Source of the DNA: Syntrophaceae bacterium UBA6255
Lineage (GTDB): Bacteria > Desulfobacterota > Syntrophia > Syntrophales > Smithellaceae
DNA length: 27,802 nucleotides
Direction: 5' to 3'
Assembly (NCBI GenBank): GCA_002441205.1
Contig: DJVN01000031.1
Coordinates: forward strand, 1 to 27,802
The position numbers and the translations under genes are program-made. The number at the start of each line of letters is the position of its first letter. The first letter of the stretch is position 1. Shown here in pieces: positions 1 to 8,364 of this stretch. Under the pieces are notes generated by a model. That model was not told the DNA's origin, ran no database searches, and saw only the letters and a list, made by a program, of their open reading frames with translations.

Positions 1-16
1 CAGCAACAACATTTTC

Positions 17-45
17 TTGACTCTCCAAATCATATTACTTATACT
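17..45 (+). promoter_or_regulatory. Sigma70-type promoter of the B12-rSAM array
   Basis: A TTGACT -35 box (17-22) and a TATACT -10 box (40-45) are separated by exactly 17 bases. Transcription would start near position 52, leaving a leader of about 127 bases before the first B12-rSAM gene. The same arrangement, with a shared TACTTATACT core, occurs before the paralogous gene at 4942, which supports both calls. Confidence 0.7.
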
Positions 46-178
46 TCAGCGCCCTGCAGGCAAAGCTATTATAAATTTACAGACGAACAAAAGGGATTTA
101 ACATCCTGAAATGTTTTTAATTTTAAAACTACTAAATAATTTTTCTCTATTGATTAGAGTTATGCGCAGATAATTGAC

Positions 179-1699
179 ATGAAAATCGCTTTTTTCAACA
201 TTGCTTATGAAAATCTGGCCATATCCATCCTATCAGCTATTGCCAAAAAAGAAGGACATTGCGTCAAGCTTTTACATACGCCCACGCTGTTTAAAGATGG
301 TCTGACCAGGGAATTCAAACGTTTGTCAAAATTATTCAGCAACGACAGGGACATATTAACGCAGCTGGATGCTTATCAGCCGGACTTGATTGCATTCTCC
401 GTCGCAACGTTTCATTATCAGATAGCTCTCCATTACGCTAAAGTCTGCAAGCAGATCTGTCCCAACGCAAAAATTGTTTTCGGCGGGATACACGTCTCTT
501 GTGTCCCCGAAGTCGTCATTGCCAACGACTTCATCGATTATGTTGTTATCGGCGAAGGAGAAACTGCCTTTATTGAAATCATCAAACACATTGAAAAAGG
601 CGCACCCCAGGAACCGATCGTGAACACCTGGCACAAATCGAGTGATGGCAACATCATAAAGGGCAAACAGATTGGTTTTATTCAGGATCTGGACTCCCTG
701 CCTCATTATGACAAGGAAATCTGGAAAGAAATATTTCCCTTAAAAACGTATTACCTTACCATGGCTTCCCGCGGATGCCCTTATAATTGCTCCTATTGCT
801 TCAATCATTTTTTTAGAAATATTCCGGATGAAAAATCAAACTATGTCAGACGAAGAAGCGTCAAGCACGTCATAGACGAGTTGGTCTCGGCTAAAGAAAA
901 ATACAAAATTACCCTTATTGAGTTCTGGGATGATATCTTTATTTTTGACAAAAAATGGCTCAAAGAATTTCTGGAAATATACAAGCGAGAGGTCAACCTT
1001 CCCTTTAAATGCTATATTCACGTTAATTTATTCGATGAGGAAATTGCAATCGGGCTCAAAGAAGCCGGTTGTAAATGGGTGGATTTCGGAATTCAGCACA
1101 TTAATGAAGAATATCGCAAGACATATCTGAAACGTAACGAAACGAACGCAAATATCGTGAACGCTCTCAAACTTCTGAAAAAGCATGACATTGTTTCCTT
1201 CGTGGATTATATTGTCGGACTGCCCGGCGACACGATGGAACATAATGAAGAAGCACGATTATTTTTTATCGAAAACATGCCTGACATTATCGAGCCTTAC
1301 TGGATGTCGTATCATCCGAAAACTGAAATCATTGAAAAAGGCTTCAAACACAATGTTTTAAATAATGAAACAGTTGATTTAATTCATCAAGGACGCAATC
1401 CCCATAGCTATTTCGAAAGCTCTCTGAACTCCAGGGATTTTCACGGCGAATATTACTTTATCTTTAAGGTTCTCCCTGCTCTCCCGGTTTTTTTACGAAA
1501 GAAACTTACCTATAATGTTTCTAAAAAAATACCGTATTTTATAAAATTACCTTTTTTTATATATTCCATTTTTTACCTGGCTTTGAAACACAAAAGTCCT
1601 CGAATTAAGTATCTGACAACGTTTTACGTGAAGCAAATTATCTGGATAATGAAATCGAAAGTTTTTCCTAAGAAAATTTCTTCTGATAATATAGGATGA
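179..1699 (+). CDS. B12-binding-domain radical SAM enzyme (paralog A)
   Basis: A 506-residue cobalamin-type radical SAM protein. Residues 1-140 form a Rossmann-like B12-binding domain (IVFGGIHVS near 99, then YVVIGEGE near 121); it lacks the DxHxxG lower-ligand motif, as is usual in this family. The radical SAM core begins at SRGCPYNCSYC, with C200, C204 and C207 as the expected 4Fe-4S ligands, and the usual GIES strand is replaced by FGIQ. After about residue 440 comes a basic, hydrophobic tail (LPVFLRKKLTYNV, then two short hydrophobic stretches) that suggests membrane contact. Family members carry out methylations, cyclisations and other radical reactions, often on lipids or natural products; the substrate here is unknown. 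No clear Shine-Dalgarno lies before the ATG. Close paralog of the gene at 4942; first gene of the array, 58 bases before B. Confidence 0.93.
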   Translation: MKIAFFNIAYENLAISILSAIAKKEGHCVKLLHTPTLFKDGLTREFKRLSKLFSNDRDILTQLDAYQPDLIAFSVATFHYQIALHYAKVCKQICPNAKIVFGGIHVSCVPEVVIANDFIDYVVIGEGETAFIEIIKHIEKGAPQEPIVNTWHKSSDGNIIKGKQIGFIQDLDSLPHYDKEIWKEIFPLKTYYLTMASRGCPYNCSYCFNHFFRNIPDEKSNYVRRRSVKHVIDELVSAKEKYKITLIEFWDDIFIFDKKWLKEFLEIYKREVNLPFKCYIHVNLFDEEIAIGLKEAGCKWVDFGIQHINEEYRKTYLKRNETNANIVNALKLLKKHDIVSFVDYIVGLPGDTMEHNEEARLFFIENMPDIIEPYWMSYHPKTEIIEKGFKHNVLNNETVDLIHQGRNPHSYFESSLNSRDFHGEYYFIFKVLPALPVFLRKKLTYNVSKKIPYFIKLPFFIYSIFYLALKHKSPRIKYLTTFYVKQIIWIMKSKVFPKKISSDNIG

Positions 1700-1757
1700 T
1701 TAAACCGGATCGGATTTAGCAGAAGTTTTTAATATAAAAAGTTTGAGGAAATGATTT

Positions 1758-3347
1758 ATGCCGCCGCGAGTGTTGCTTTCATCCGTTTTCAAACCATTCG
1801 CCGTCAACGATATGTATTCGCGCAAGGAATCCATCCTTGAGCTTTTCCACAATCAACTGACTAAAGTGCAAGGCATTTACTCGCTGCGTCATTCCTATGA
1901 TTCCTACGGTATTCACGCCATTGGTAAAAATCTTGGCATCCCCTGCACGGTGCTCGATTTCCCAACTCAAAAGAGATTTATCCGGGAAATTGAAAAGGGC
2001 TATGATTATATCGGTATCAGTTCCATTGTACAGAATTTTCAAAAAGTCAAATGGATGGTCGAGCAGGTCAGAAAAATATCACCCAATTCAAAAATCATTA
2101 TTGGCGGATTCTGCGCCGCTATTCCAGGCCTGCAAAAAATCCTTGACGTTGATGATGTGTGCGTAGGCGAAGGAATCAGTTTTATGCGGAATTTGCTTGG
2201 ACTGCCGGGTGAGTTCGATTTCAAGAATCCGGACATCAGCACCAATTTCATGGAACTGCTCGGTGTGCCGCTGTTTGGAATTTTTAAAAGCCCCCAGATT
2301 GTCATTGGCCTGGGATGCTCTTACGGCTGTGATTTTTGCAGCCCCAGTCATTTCTTCGGACGCAGACACATCAAATTCTATACAAGCGGAAAAAAACTTT
2401 TTGAAGAAATCTTGCGTGTATCCCGGAGATTCGGATCAAACATGATTTCTTTTATCGGTGATGATAATTTTCTTATTGATCTTGACCGGGCGGAAGAGCT
2501 GAGGCGCTGTGTGGTGAAAAGCGGGCGTATATTTAACTTTCTTCTGTTCGGTTCAGCGGATAAGGTCATTGATTTTGGTCCGGATAAACTTGCCGAAATG
2601 GGAGTGGGAATGATCTGGATCGGCAGAGAAAGCCGGGTTACTGATTATCCCAAAAACAGAAATATCAATATGAAGGAGCTTGTCGGTGAACTCAGACGTT
2701 ACGGTATCAATACCATTCTCAGCTCCATCCTGCTTCTTGATCATCATACCAAAGACAATATTCAAGAAGATATAGACGAGCATATCGCCTGCCGTCCCGC
2801 TTTCAGCCAGTTTTCGCATTACGCGCCCGTTCCCTGCACTCCTCTTTGGGACCGAATGTCCAAAGAAGGCAGACTGATTTCCGGTATACCCTGGGAAGAT
2901 ATGCATGCTTTTAATGAACCATGGTTTTCCCATCCCCATTTCACTGTCCAGGAAGGAAAGAATATACAGGAAGAAGCGTATCAACGTGATTTTCACGAAT
3001 TGGGGCCATCATGGTTTCGTCTCATCGAAACGGAATATGAATGTTGGAAATACCTTCACCGGTCGAATACCGCGCACATGAGAGCAAGGGCTGATTTCTT
3101 CGCGCGCCAGATGAAAACGCATAAGATACTGCTTGCGGCGATGGAATATCTCGTGCCGACAGCTCATATGCGTGAACTGATCAAAAATGTCAGGCGACAG
3201 GTTGAGAGGTCCTTCGGAGGCGTCAATCCTGTTCAGATGATGGCGGCAGGCGGACTGTATGCCGCCGGTCGTTTAAGAGAATTCCGGAACCGCCGCTGGG
3301 GTGATGTCCGGCAGCCGTCAACGCGCGTGGTGCACTATGACGGCTGA
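1758..3347 (+). CDS. B12-binding-domain radical SAM enzyme (paralog B)
   Basis: A 529-residue protein with an N-terminal cobalamin-type domain (KIIIGGFCAAIPG near 112, VCVGEGISFM near 134) and a radical SAM core opened by LGCSYGCDFC, with C187, C191 and C194. IGDDNFLID and WIGRES match conserved core strands. The region after about residue 360 is long and helical (HAFNEPWF, YLVPTAHMRE) and is shared with the paralog at 6522, so it probably forms a family-specific substrate domain; its end is a short hydrophobic stretch followed by a basic tail. The motif normally read as PGTPL is PCTPL here (C360), whereas the paralog has glycine. GAGGA lies about ten bases before the ATG. It likely shares a transcript with the gene at 179; the reaction and substrate are unknown, lipid modification being only a guess. 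Confidence 0.93.
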   Translation: MPPRVLLSSVFKPFAVNDMYSRKESILELFHNQLTKVQGIYSLRHSYDSYGIHAIGKNLGIPCTVLDFPTQKRFIREIEKGYDYIGISSIVQNFQKVKWMVEQVRKISPNSKIIIGGFCAAIPGLQKILDVDDVCVGEGISFMRNLLGLPGEFDFKNPDISTNFMELLGVPLFGIFKSPQIVIGLGCSYGCDFCSPSHFFGRRHIKFYTSGKKLFEEILRVSRRFGSNMISFIGDDNFLIDLDRAEELRRCVVKSGRIFNFLLFGSADKVIDFGPDKLAEMGVGMIWIGRESRVTDYPKNRNINMKELVGELRRYGINTILSSILLLDHHTKDNIQEDIDEHIACRPAFSQFSHYAPVPCTPLWDRMSKEGRLISGIPWEDMHAFNEPWFSHPHFTVQEGKNIQEEAYQRDFHELGPSWFRLIETEYECWKYLHRSNTAHMRARADFFARQMKTHKILLAAMEYLVPTAHMRELIKNVRRQVERSFGGVNPVQMMAAGGLYAAGRLREFRNRRWGDVRQPSTRVVHYDG

Positions 3348-3430
3348 AAAATCATTCCAAATTTCAAGGTGAGCAAATTCTTTGATGGTCAATAGTCCGT
3401 ACATACAAAGCATACGGCTGTAATTATTTT

Positions 3431-4813
3431 ATGAAAGTGTTACTGGTAAATCCTATTTCCCAAAATACGTCTTTATCATCTCCGGATTTGGGATTGGGCT
3501 ATCTGGCCGGCGCTTTGAAAAAAGAAAAAAACCATGTTGAAATACTGGATTGCGTTAATCTCAAATTTACGTTTAAGAAATTCCAAAAATACATTGCTGA
3601 TTCTCAGTTTGATGTTATAGGCTTCAGGGTATTTTCTACGGACTTGTTCTCAGTCAAAAAGTCTCTTCAAATAGTAAAAAATAATCGTCCTGAAGTTAAC
3701 ATTATTCTCGGCGGAGCTCATCCGTCAGCTTTCCCCGAACAGACCCTCGAGTACTTCCGGGAAGCAGATTTTGCAATAAGGGGCGAGGCAGAAGAAGGAC
3801 TGACCGCGCTTATAAGAAACCTTCCCGATCTTACGCTGGAGAAAAAAATTAATATCGCCGGATTAATATGGAGAAACAACGAAAAAATTGAAATAAATTC
3901 CCCGGTCTTTCCTGAAAACCTTGACTCATTAGGGCTGCCAGACTGGAACTTGATTGATCCGCGCCACTATCCTTATCAGACATCGTATTTTGTAAAATCA
4001 AAAATCGTCGCGCCCATTATTATGACGCGAGGGTGTCCTTATCACTGCACCTTCTGTTCCTGTCGTTCAGTGACGGGACATAAAATCAGGCATCATAGTG
4101 TTTCTTACATGATGGATGAACTAAAATTTCTGAAGTCACATTTCGGAATTAAAGAGGTGTGTTTTATTGATGATAATTTTTTGGCCCTCAAATCTCTGGT
4201 GATGGAACTATGCGAGCAGATGATCAGACAGCACATTAATATGAACTGGTCATGTTTCGGCATTCGCCTGGATTTAATCGACAAAGAAACAGCCCGCCTC
4301 ATGGAAAGAGCGGGTTGTTATCTGTTGACCGTGGGAATAGAGTCGGGATCCCAGAGGATTCTCGATCATATGAAAAAAAACCTGTCTCTGGATGTCATCA
4401 AGGAAAAAACAGCACTGGTTCATCATGAAACGAATATAAAAATGATCGGCAATTTTATTATGGGTTATCCCATAGAAAAGGCGGAAGATGTATACAAGAC
4501 CATAAAGTTCGCTAAAAGTCTTCCTCTTGACGGCGCAAATTTTTTTCCCTTTCACCCGACACCGGGCACTGAAATTTTTAACGCATTGACGGCGAACAAA
4601 GAATTAAATGAAATCAATTGGAATTCAATGGGACAGGATCGAATACCTTACATACCCCAAGGCATCTCTAAGAAAAAGTTCACATGGTTATTTTTTTTGG
4701 CGTTCGTAAATTTCTATATGAGGCCCAAACCAATGCTTAATATTCTTCTGGCAACAAAATCGCTGGCAAAATTAAAGTATGTTCTCTATAGAATCTTTAG
4801 AACAATTATATAA
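3431..4813 (+). CDS. B12-binding-domain radical SAM enzyme (C, single copy)
   Basis: A 460-residue B12-rSAM protein of the classic BchE/HpnJ-like layout: Rossmann-type B12 domain at residues 1-130 (MKVLLVNPIS, IILGGAHPSAFPE near 91, ADFAIRGEAEEG near 112), then the radical SAM core TRGCPYHCTFC with C202, C206 and C209. Canonical later strands are present: VCFIDDNFL, LTVGIESGSQRIL, GNFIMGYPIE and HPTPGTEIF. The last 60 residues are hydrophobic and basic (WLFFLAFVNFYMRPKP). Unlike its neighbours it has no second copy in the window and sits between the two A-B pairs. There is an 83-base gap after B and no strong Shine-Dalgarno before the ATG; the GTG/TTG alternatives looked worse. Substrate unknown. 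Confidence 0.92.
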   Translation: MKVLLVNPISQNTSLSSPDLGLGYLAGALKKEKNHVEILDCVNLKFTFKKFQKYIADSQFDVIGFRVFSTDLFSVKKSLQIVKNNRPEVNIILGGAHPSAFPEQTLEYFREADFAIRGEAEEGLTALIRNLPDLTLEKKINIAGLIWRNNEKIEINSPVFPENLDSLGLPDWNLIDPRHYPYQTSYFVKSKIVAPIIMTRGCPYHCTFCSCRSVTGHKIRHHSVSYMMDELKFLKSHFGIKEVCFIDDNFLALKSLVMELCEQMIRQHINMNWSCFGIRLDLIDKETARLMERAGCYLLTVGIESGSQRILDHMKKNLSLDVIKEKTALVHHETNIKMIGNFIMGYPIEKAEDVYKTIKFAKSLPLDGANFFPFHPTPGTEIFNALTANKELNEINWNSMGQDRIPYIPQGISKKKFTWLFFLAFVNFYMRPKPMLNILLATKSLAKLKYVLYRIFRTII

Positions 4814-4864
4814 ACGGTTTAAGGTTTTTAAACATAATTTATGTCGTCGAAACCATATAACTCC

Positions 4865-4893
4865 TTGACACTCAAAATAAGACTACTTATACT
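4865..4893 (+). promoter_or_regulatory. Sigma70-type promoter, second copy
   Basis: TTGACA (4865-4870), 17-base spacer, TATACT (4888-4893). It matches the promoter at 17-45 in both boxes and in the flanking TACT before the -10. The predicted start near 4900 leaves a leader of only about 42 bases, against about 127 for the first copy. It would start a separate transcript for the A'-B' pair. Confidence 0.75.
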
Positions 4894-4941
4894 CCGCAAA
4901 TCTGGAATAAATATTTTAAAGTTATCCGTCAATAAATTATC

Positions 4942-6468
4942 ATGAAAATAGCTTTTTTCAACATTGCTCATGAACATGTGGCCATAGAAATACTGTCAGC
5001 CATCGCCAAAAAAGAAGGACATACCGTAAGATTATTACACACCCACACCCTTTTCAGAGAAGGTCTTACCAGAGAGTTTAAGCGGCTGGCAAATTTCTTT
5101 AATTACGACAGACAATTATTATTTAAACAGATCGAGGTTTATCAGCCTGATTTAATCGCTTTTTCCGTGGTAACGTATCATTATCAATTAGCGCTCTATT
5201 ATGCTGAAATCTGCAAAAATATTTGTCCTCATGCTAAAATTGTTTTTGGTGGAATCCACGTTTCCTGCGTTCCGGATGCGGTCATCGCCAATGACTTCAT
5301 CGACTATGTTGTTATCGGAGAAGGAGAAAAGGCCTTTACTGAAATCATCAGACACATTGAAAAAGGCTGTCCCCCGGAGCCGATAGTCAACACGTGGTAT
5401 CAATCAAAAGAAGGAAACATTATTAAAGGAAAACAGATAGGATTCCTCCAGGATCTTGATTCTCTCCCTCATTATGACAAGGACATCTGGCCGGATACAC
5501 CGGCATTTAAGCATTATTATATGACGATAACCTCCCGCGGTTGTCCCTACAATTGTTCATATTGTTTTAATTACTTTTTCAGGAATATTCCCGACGAAAC
5601 ATCGAACTATATACGCCGTAGAAGCGTTCAACACGTTATCGAAGAGCTTACGATGGCCAGGAAAAAATACGATATCAGATTAATCGAATTTTGGGACGAT
5701 ATTTTCATTCTGGACAAAAAATGGCTGAAAGATTTTCTGGAGGCTTACAAAAAAGAAATAGCCGTGCCATTCAAATGCTACATACATGTGAAACTATTTG
5801 ATGAAGAGGTTGCCATATGGCTGAAAGACGCCGGTTGCAAATGGGTGGATTTTGGAATTCAGCACATTAATGAAGAATACCGCAGGACGCACTTAAAGCG
5901 TTATGAAACGAATGCAGACATAGCCAATACGCTTAAAATCCTGAAAAAACATGGCATTGTTTCTTTCGCCGATTATATCGTCGCCCTGCCCGGAGACACG
6001 ATCGAGCATAACGAGGAGGCAAGGCTGTTCTTTCTGGAAAACATGCCGGATATTATTGAGCCTTACTGGATGTCTTATCATCCCAAAACAGACATCATCA
6101 AAAGGGGTTATGAACTTGATATTCTGAATGATGAAACCATGAAACTGATTGATCAGGGAAATGATCCCAACAGTTATTTTGCAAGCGCGCTGGGTTCCCA
6201 GGATTTTCATCAAGAGTATTATTTCATATTTAAAGTACTTCCGTCGCTGCCGGTTTTTTTAAGAAAGAAATTAACATACAATGTTTCTAAAAAAATACCG
6301 TATTTTATAAAAATACTTTTTTACATTTATTCCATCCTTTATCTGGGTTACAAGCACAAAAGCCCCCGCATTAAGGTTGTTGCATTATATTTTACGAGAT
6401 ACGCATTCACGATGTTGAAAATGAAGTGCTTCCCTAAAAAGCGGATTGAAAACTGCACAATAAAATAA
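4942..6468 (+). CDS. B12-binding-domain radical SAM enzyme (paralog A')
   Basis: A 508-residue paralog of the protein at 179, with the same first eight residues, the same domain order and about 75% identity by eye. It has a B12-type Rossmann domain (IVFGGIHVS, YVVIGEGE), a radical SAM core SRGCPYNCSYC with C201, C205 and C208, the same FGIQHINEEYR strand in place of GIES, and the same basic/hydrophobic tail (LPVFLRKKLTYNV). The most diverged stretches are residues 50-65 (one residue longer than A), the loop before the cysteine motif (WPDTPAFKHYY), and the last 30 residues. As in A, no clear Shine-Dalgarno precedes the ATG. Retention of every core residue argues that both copies are active; they may act on different substrates or positions. 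Confidence 0.93.
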   Translation: MKIAFFNIAHEHVAIEILSAIAKKEGHTVRLLHTHTLFREGLTREFKRLANFFNYDRQLLFKQIEVYQPDLIAFSVVTYHYQLALYYAEICKNICPHAKIVFGGIHVSCVPDAVIANDFIDYVVIGEGEKAFTEIIRHIEKGCPPEPIVNTWYQSKEGNIIKGKQIGFLQDLDSLPHYDKDIWPDTPAFKHYYMTITSRGCPYNCSYCFNYFFRNIPDETSNYIRRRSVQHVIEELTMARKKYDIRLIEFWDDIFILDKKWLKDFLEAYKKEIAVPFKCYIHVKLFDEEVAIWLKDAGCKWVDFGIQHINEEYRRTHLKRYETNADIANTLKILKKHGIVSFADYIVALPGDTIEHNEEARLFFLENMPDIIEPYWMSYHPKTDIIKRGYELDILNDETMKLIDQGNDPNSYFASALGSQDFHQEYYFIFKVLPSLPVFLRKKLTYNVSKKIPYFIKILFYIYSILYLGYKHKSPRIKVVALYFTRYAFTMLKMKCFPKKRIENCTIK

Positions 6469-6521
6469 TCCGTATTTTATTAAAGGAATTTGGGAAAGTT
6501 GAGAATGCAAGGAGATTTCTG

Positions 6522-8108
6522 ATGGCGCCACGAGTTCTGCTTTCATCTGTTTTTAAACCGTTCGCAGTCAATGATATGTATTCCCGCAAAGAATCCATCA
6601 TGGAACTCTACCATAATCAATTGACCAAAGTTCAGGGCATCTTCTCGCTGCGTAATGGTTATGATTCGTACGGCCTTTATGTCATTGCTAATAATCTCGG
6701 GATCCCCTGCACGGTGCTCGATTTCCCAACCCAAAAAAGATTTATTCAGGAAATCAAAAAAGGATACGATTATATCGGCATCAGCTCAATTATTCACAAT
6801 TTTCAAAAAGTCAAGTGGATGGTGGAACAGACGAGAAAAATATCACCCCGTACCAAGATAATCCTGGGCGGTTTTTGTGCCACGCTTCCCAATTTGCAGA
6901 AAATTCTCGATGTGGATTATATCTGTGTCGGTGACGGCATCAGTTTCATGCGCGAGCTGCTGGGCATGAAACGGGATTATGAATTTAAGAATCCGGATGT
7001 TGGCACTACGTTCTATGAAACATTGGGAATGCCGCTTTTCGAAATTCCCAGATTCCCTCAGGTCATCGTCGGTCTGGGATGTTCCTATGGATGCGATTTC
7101 TGCAGTCCAAGCCATTTCTTCGGACGTAAGCACATCCGATTTTACAAAACCGGGAAGGCGCTGTTTGATGAAATATGCCGTGTATCGAAAAAATTTGGGC
7201 TGAACTTTATTTCACTGCTCGGTGACGACAATTTTCTTATTGATCTGAAGCGAGCGGAAGAATTGAGGCAATGCATTGTGGAAAGCGGACAGATTTTTAA
7301 TTTGATGATATTCGGATCCGCGGATAGGGTCATGGATTTTGGAGTCGAAAAACTCGCCGAGATGGGAGTGGGAACAATATGGATCGGACGGGAAAGCAGT
7401 GTTGCGGATTATCCGAAAAACCGCGGAATCGACATGAAAGCTTTGGTAGGCGAGATGAGGCGTTACGGTATAAAAACGATTCTGAGTTCCATTTTGCTCC
7501 TTGACAATCACACCAAAGAAAACATCCGCCACGATATTGATGAACATCTTGCCTGCCGGCCGGCAACCAGTCAGTTTTCACATTACGCCCCGGTACCCGG
7601 CACTCCTCTCTGGGACAGAATGAGCGAAGAGGGCAGATTGATCCCCGGTATTCCATGGGAAGATATGCACGCTTTTCATGAACCATGGTACTATCATCCC
7701 AATTTTACCGTTCAGGAAGGCAGAAACATACAGGAAGAAGCTTACCAGCGTGATTTTAATGAACTGGGCCCCTCTATCCTGCGTTTTATCGAAGCAGACT
7801 ACGAAGGCTGGAAATATTTCAGTCAGTCCGACAAACCTCACTTGAGAGCAAGGGCAGATTTCATCACGCAACAAATGAGAATCTATAAGGTCATGCTGAT
7901 AGCCATGGAGCATCTTGTGCCGACCGCTCATATGCGTGAACGGGTCAGAGATGTCCGGCAAAAAGTGGAGGGTTCATTCGGCGCAACCAATCTTTTTTTA
8001 AAAGCGTTGGCAGGCATATTTTTTCTGACGGGACGACTCCGGGAATTCCGGAACCGCCACTGGGGCGATGTTATCCAACCGCCCACAAAAATAAAATACT
8101 ATTCATAA
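6522..8108 (+). CDS. B12-binding-domain radical SAM enzyme (paralog B')
   Basis: A 528-residue paralog of the protein at 1758, colinear through its whole length. The cysteine motif LGCSYGCDFC is at C187, C191 and C194, the same numbering as B. It keeps LGDDNFLID, WIGRES and the HAFHEPW region, and has the ordinary PGTPLWD motif where B has PCTPLWD. The tail is more hydrophobic than in B (LKALAGIFFLTGRLREF), which fits a membrane-facing enzyme. AAGGAG lies eight bases before the ATG. It is the last gene of the array, 53 bases after A' and therefore probably cotranscribed with it; a tRNA on the other strand follows. Confidence 0.93.
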   Translation: MAPRVLLSSVFKPFAVNDMYSRKESIMELYHNQLTKVQGIFSLRNGYDSYGLYVIANNLGIPCTVLDFPTQKRFIQEIKKGYDYIGISSIIHNFQKVKWMVEQTRKISPRTKIILGGFCATLPNLQKILDVDYICVGDGISFMRELLGMKRDYEFKNPDVGTTFYETLGMPLFEIPRFPQVIVGLGCSYGCDFCSPSHFFGRKHIRFYKTGKALFDEICRVSKKFGLNFISLLGDDNFLIDLKRAEELRQCIVESGQIFNLMIFGSADRVMDFGVEKLAEMGVGTIWIGRESSVADYPKNRGIDMKALVGEMRRYGIKTILSSILLLDNHTKENIRHDIDEHLACRPATSQFSHYAPVPGTPLWDRMSEEGRLIPGIPWEDMHAFHEPWYYHPNFTVQEGRNIQEEAYQRDFNELGPSILRFIEADYEGWKYFSQSDKPHLRARADFITQQMRIYKVMLIAMEHLVPTAHMRERVRDVRQKVEGSFGATNLFLKALAGIFFLTGRLREFRNRHWGDVIQPPTKIKYYS

Positions 8109-8194
8109 CATGTACTCAAAATAGTTTTTACTATGCTATACAAATAAAAATATGGATAATTTACAAGAGGTCATCTGTCAACAATTCATTTTGC

Positions 8195-8270
<76 letters not shown>

Positions 8271-8301
8271 ATCCGCTGAGCATTAAGAATGAAGGTCAAA
8301 A

Positions 8302-8330
8302 TGTTTATCTTAGAGTGTATCTATTGTCAA
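8302..8330 (-). promoter_or_regulatory. Putative tRNA-Thr promoter
   Basis: Read on the - strand, a perfect TTGACA (8330-8325) is followed after 17 bases by TAAACA (8307-8302), a poor -10 match. It lies 32 bases upstream of the mature tRNA 5' end. Position and -35 box support it; the -10 is weak. Confidence 0.4.
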
Positions 8331-8364
8331 GTTTTTACATTGTTCACAAAACAGGCCATTGAAT

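Larger units (their letters stand above)
17..8108 (+). repeat. Tandem duplicated A-B B12-rSAM module with promoters
   Basis: The segments 17-3347 and 4865-8108 are diverged copies of one unit: promoter, A gene, B gene. The single gene C (3431-4813) lies between them. Protein identity is around three quarters by eye, but short exact DNA matches survive: 33 bases at 1514-1546 and 6280-6312, and 29 bases at 1938-1966 and 6702-6730. I infer an old duplication with occasional gene conversion or strong constraint. Confidence 0.85.

Noticed and set aside
1758..3347. Long antisense open frames within the paired B genes
   Set aside because: They mirror the codon bias of the sense genes, have no ribosome site or family features, and differ between the paralogs.
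179..8108. Hopanoid methylase (HpnP/HpnR) identity for the B12-rSAM genes
   Set aside because: The cobalamin-type radical SAM family is clear, but the family-specific motifs could not be matched and no hopanoid genes are present, so no function was assigned.
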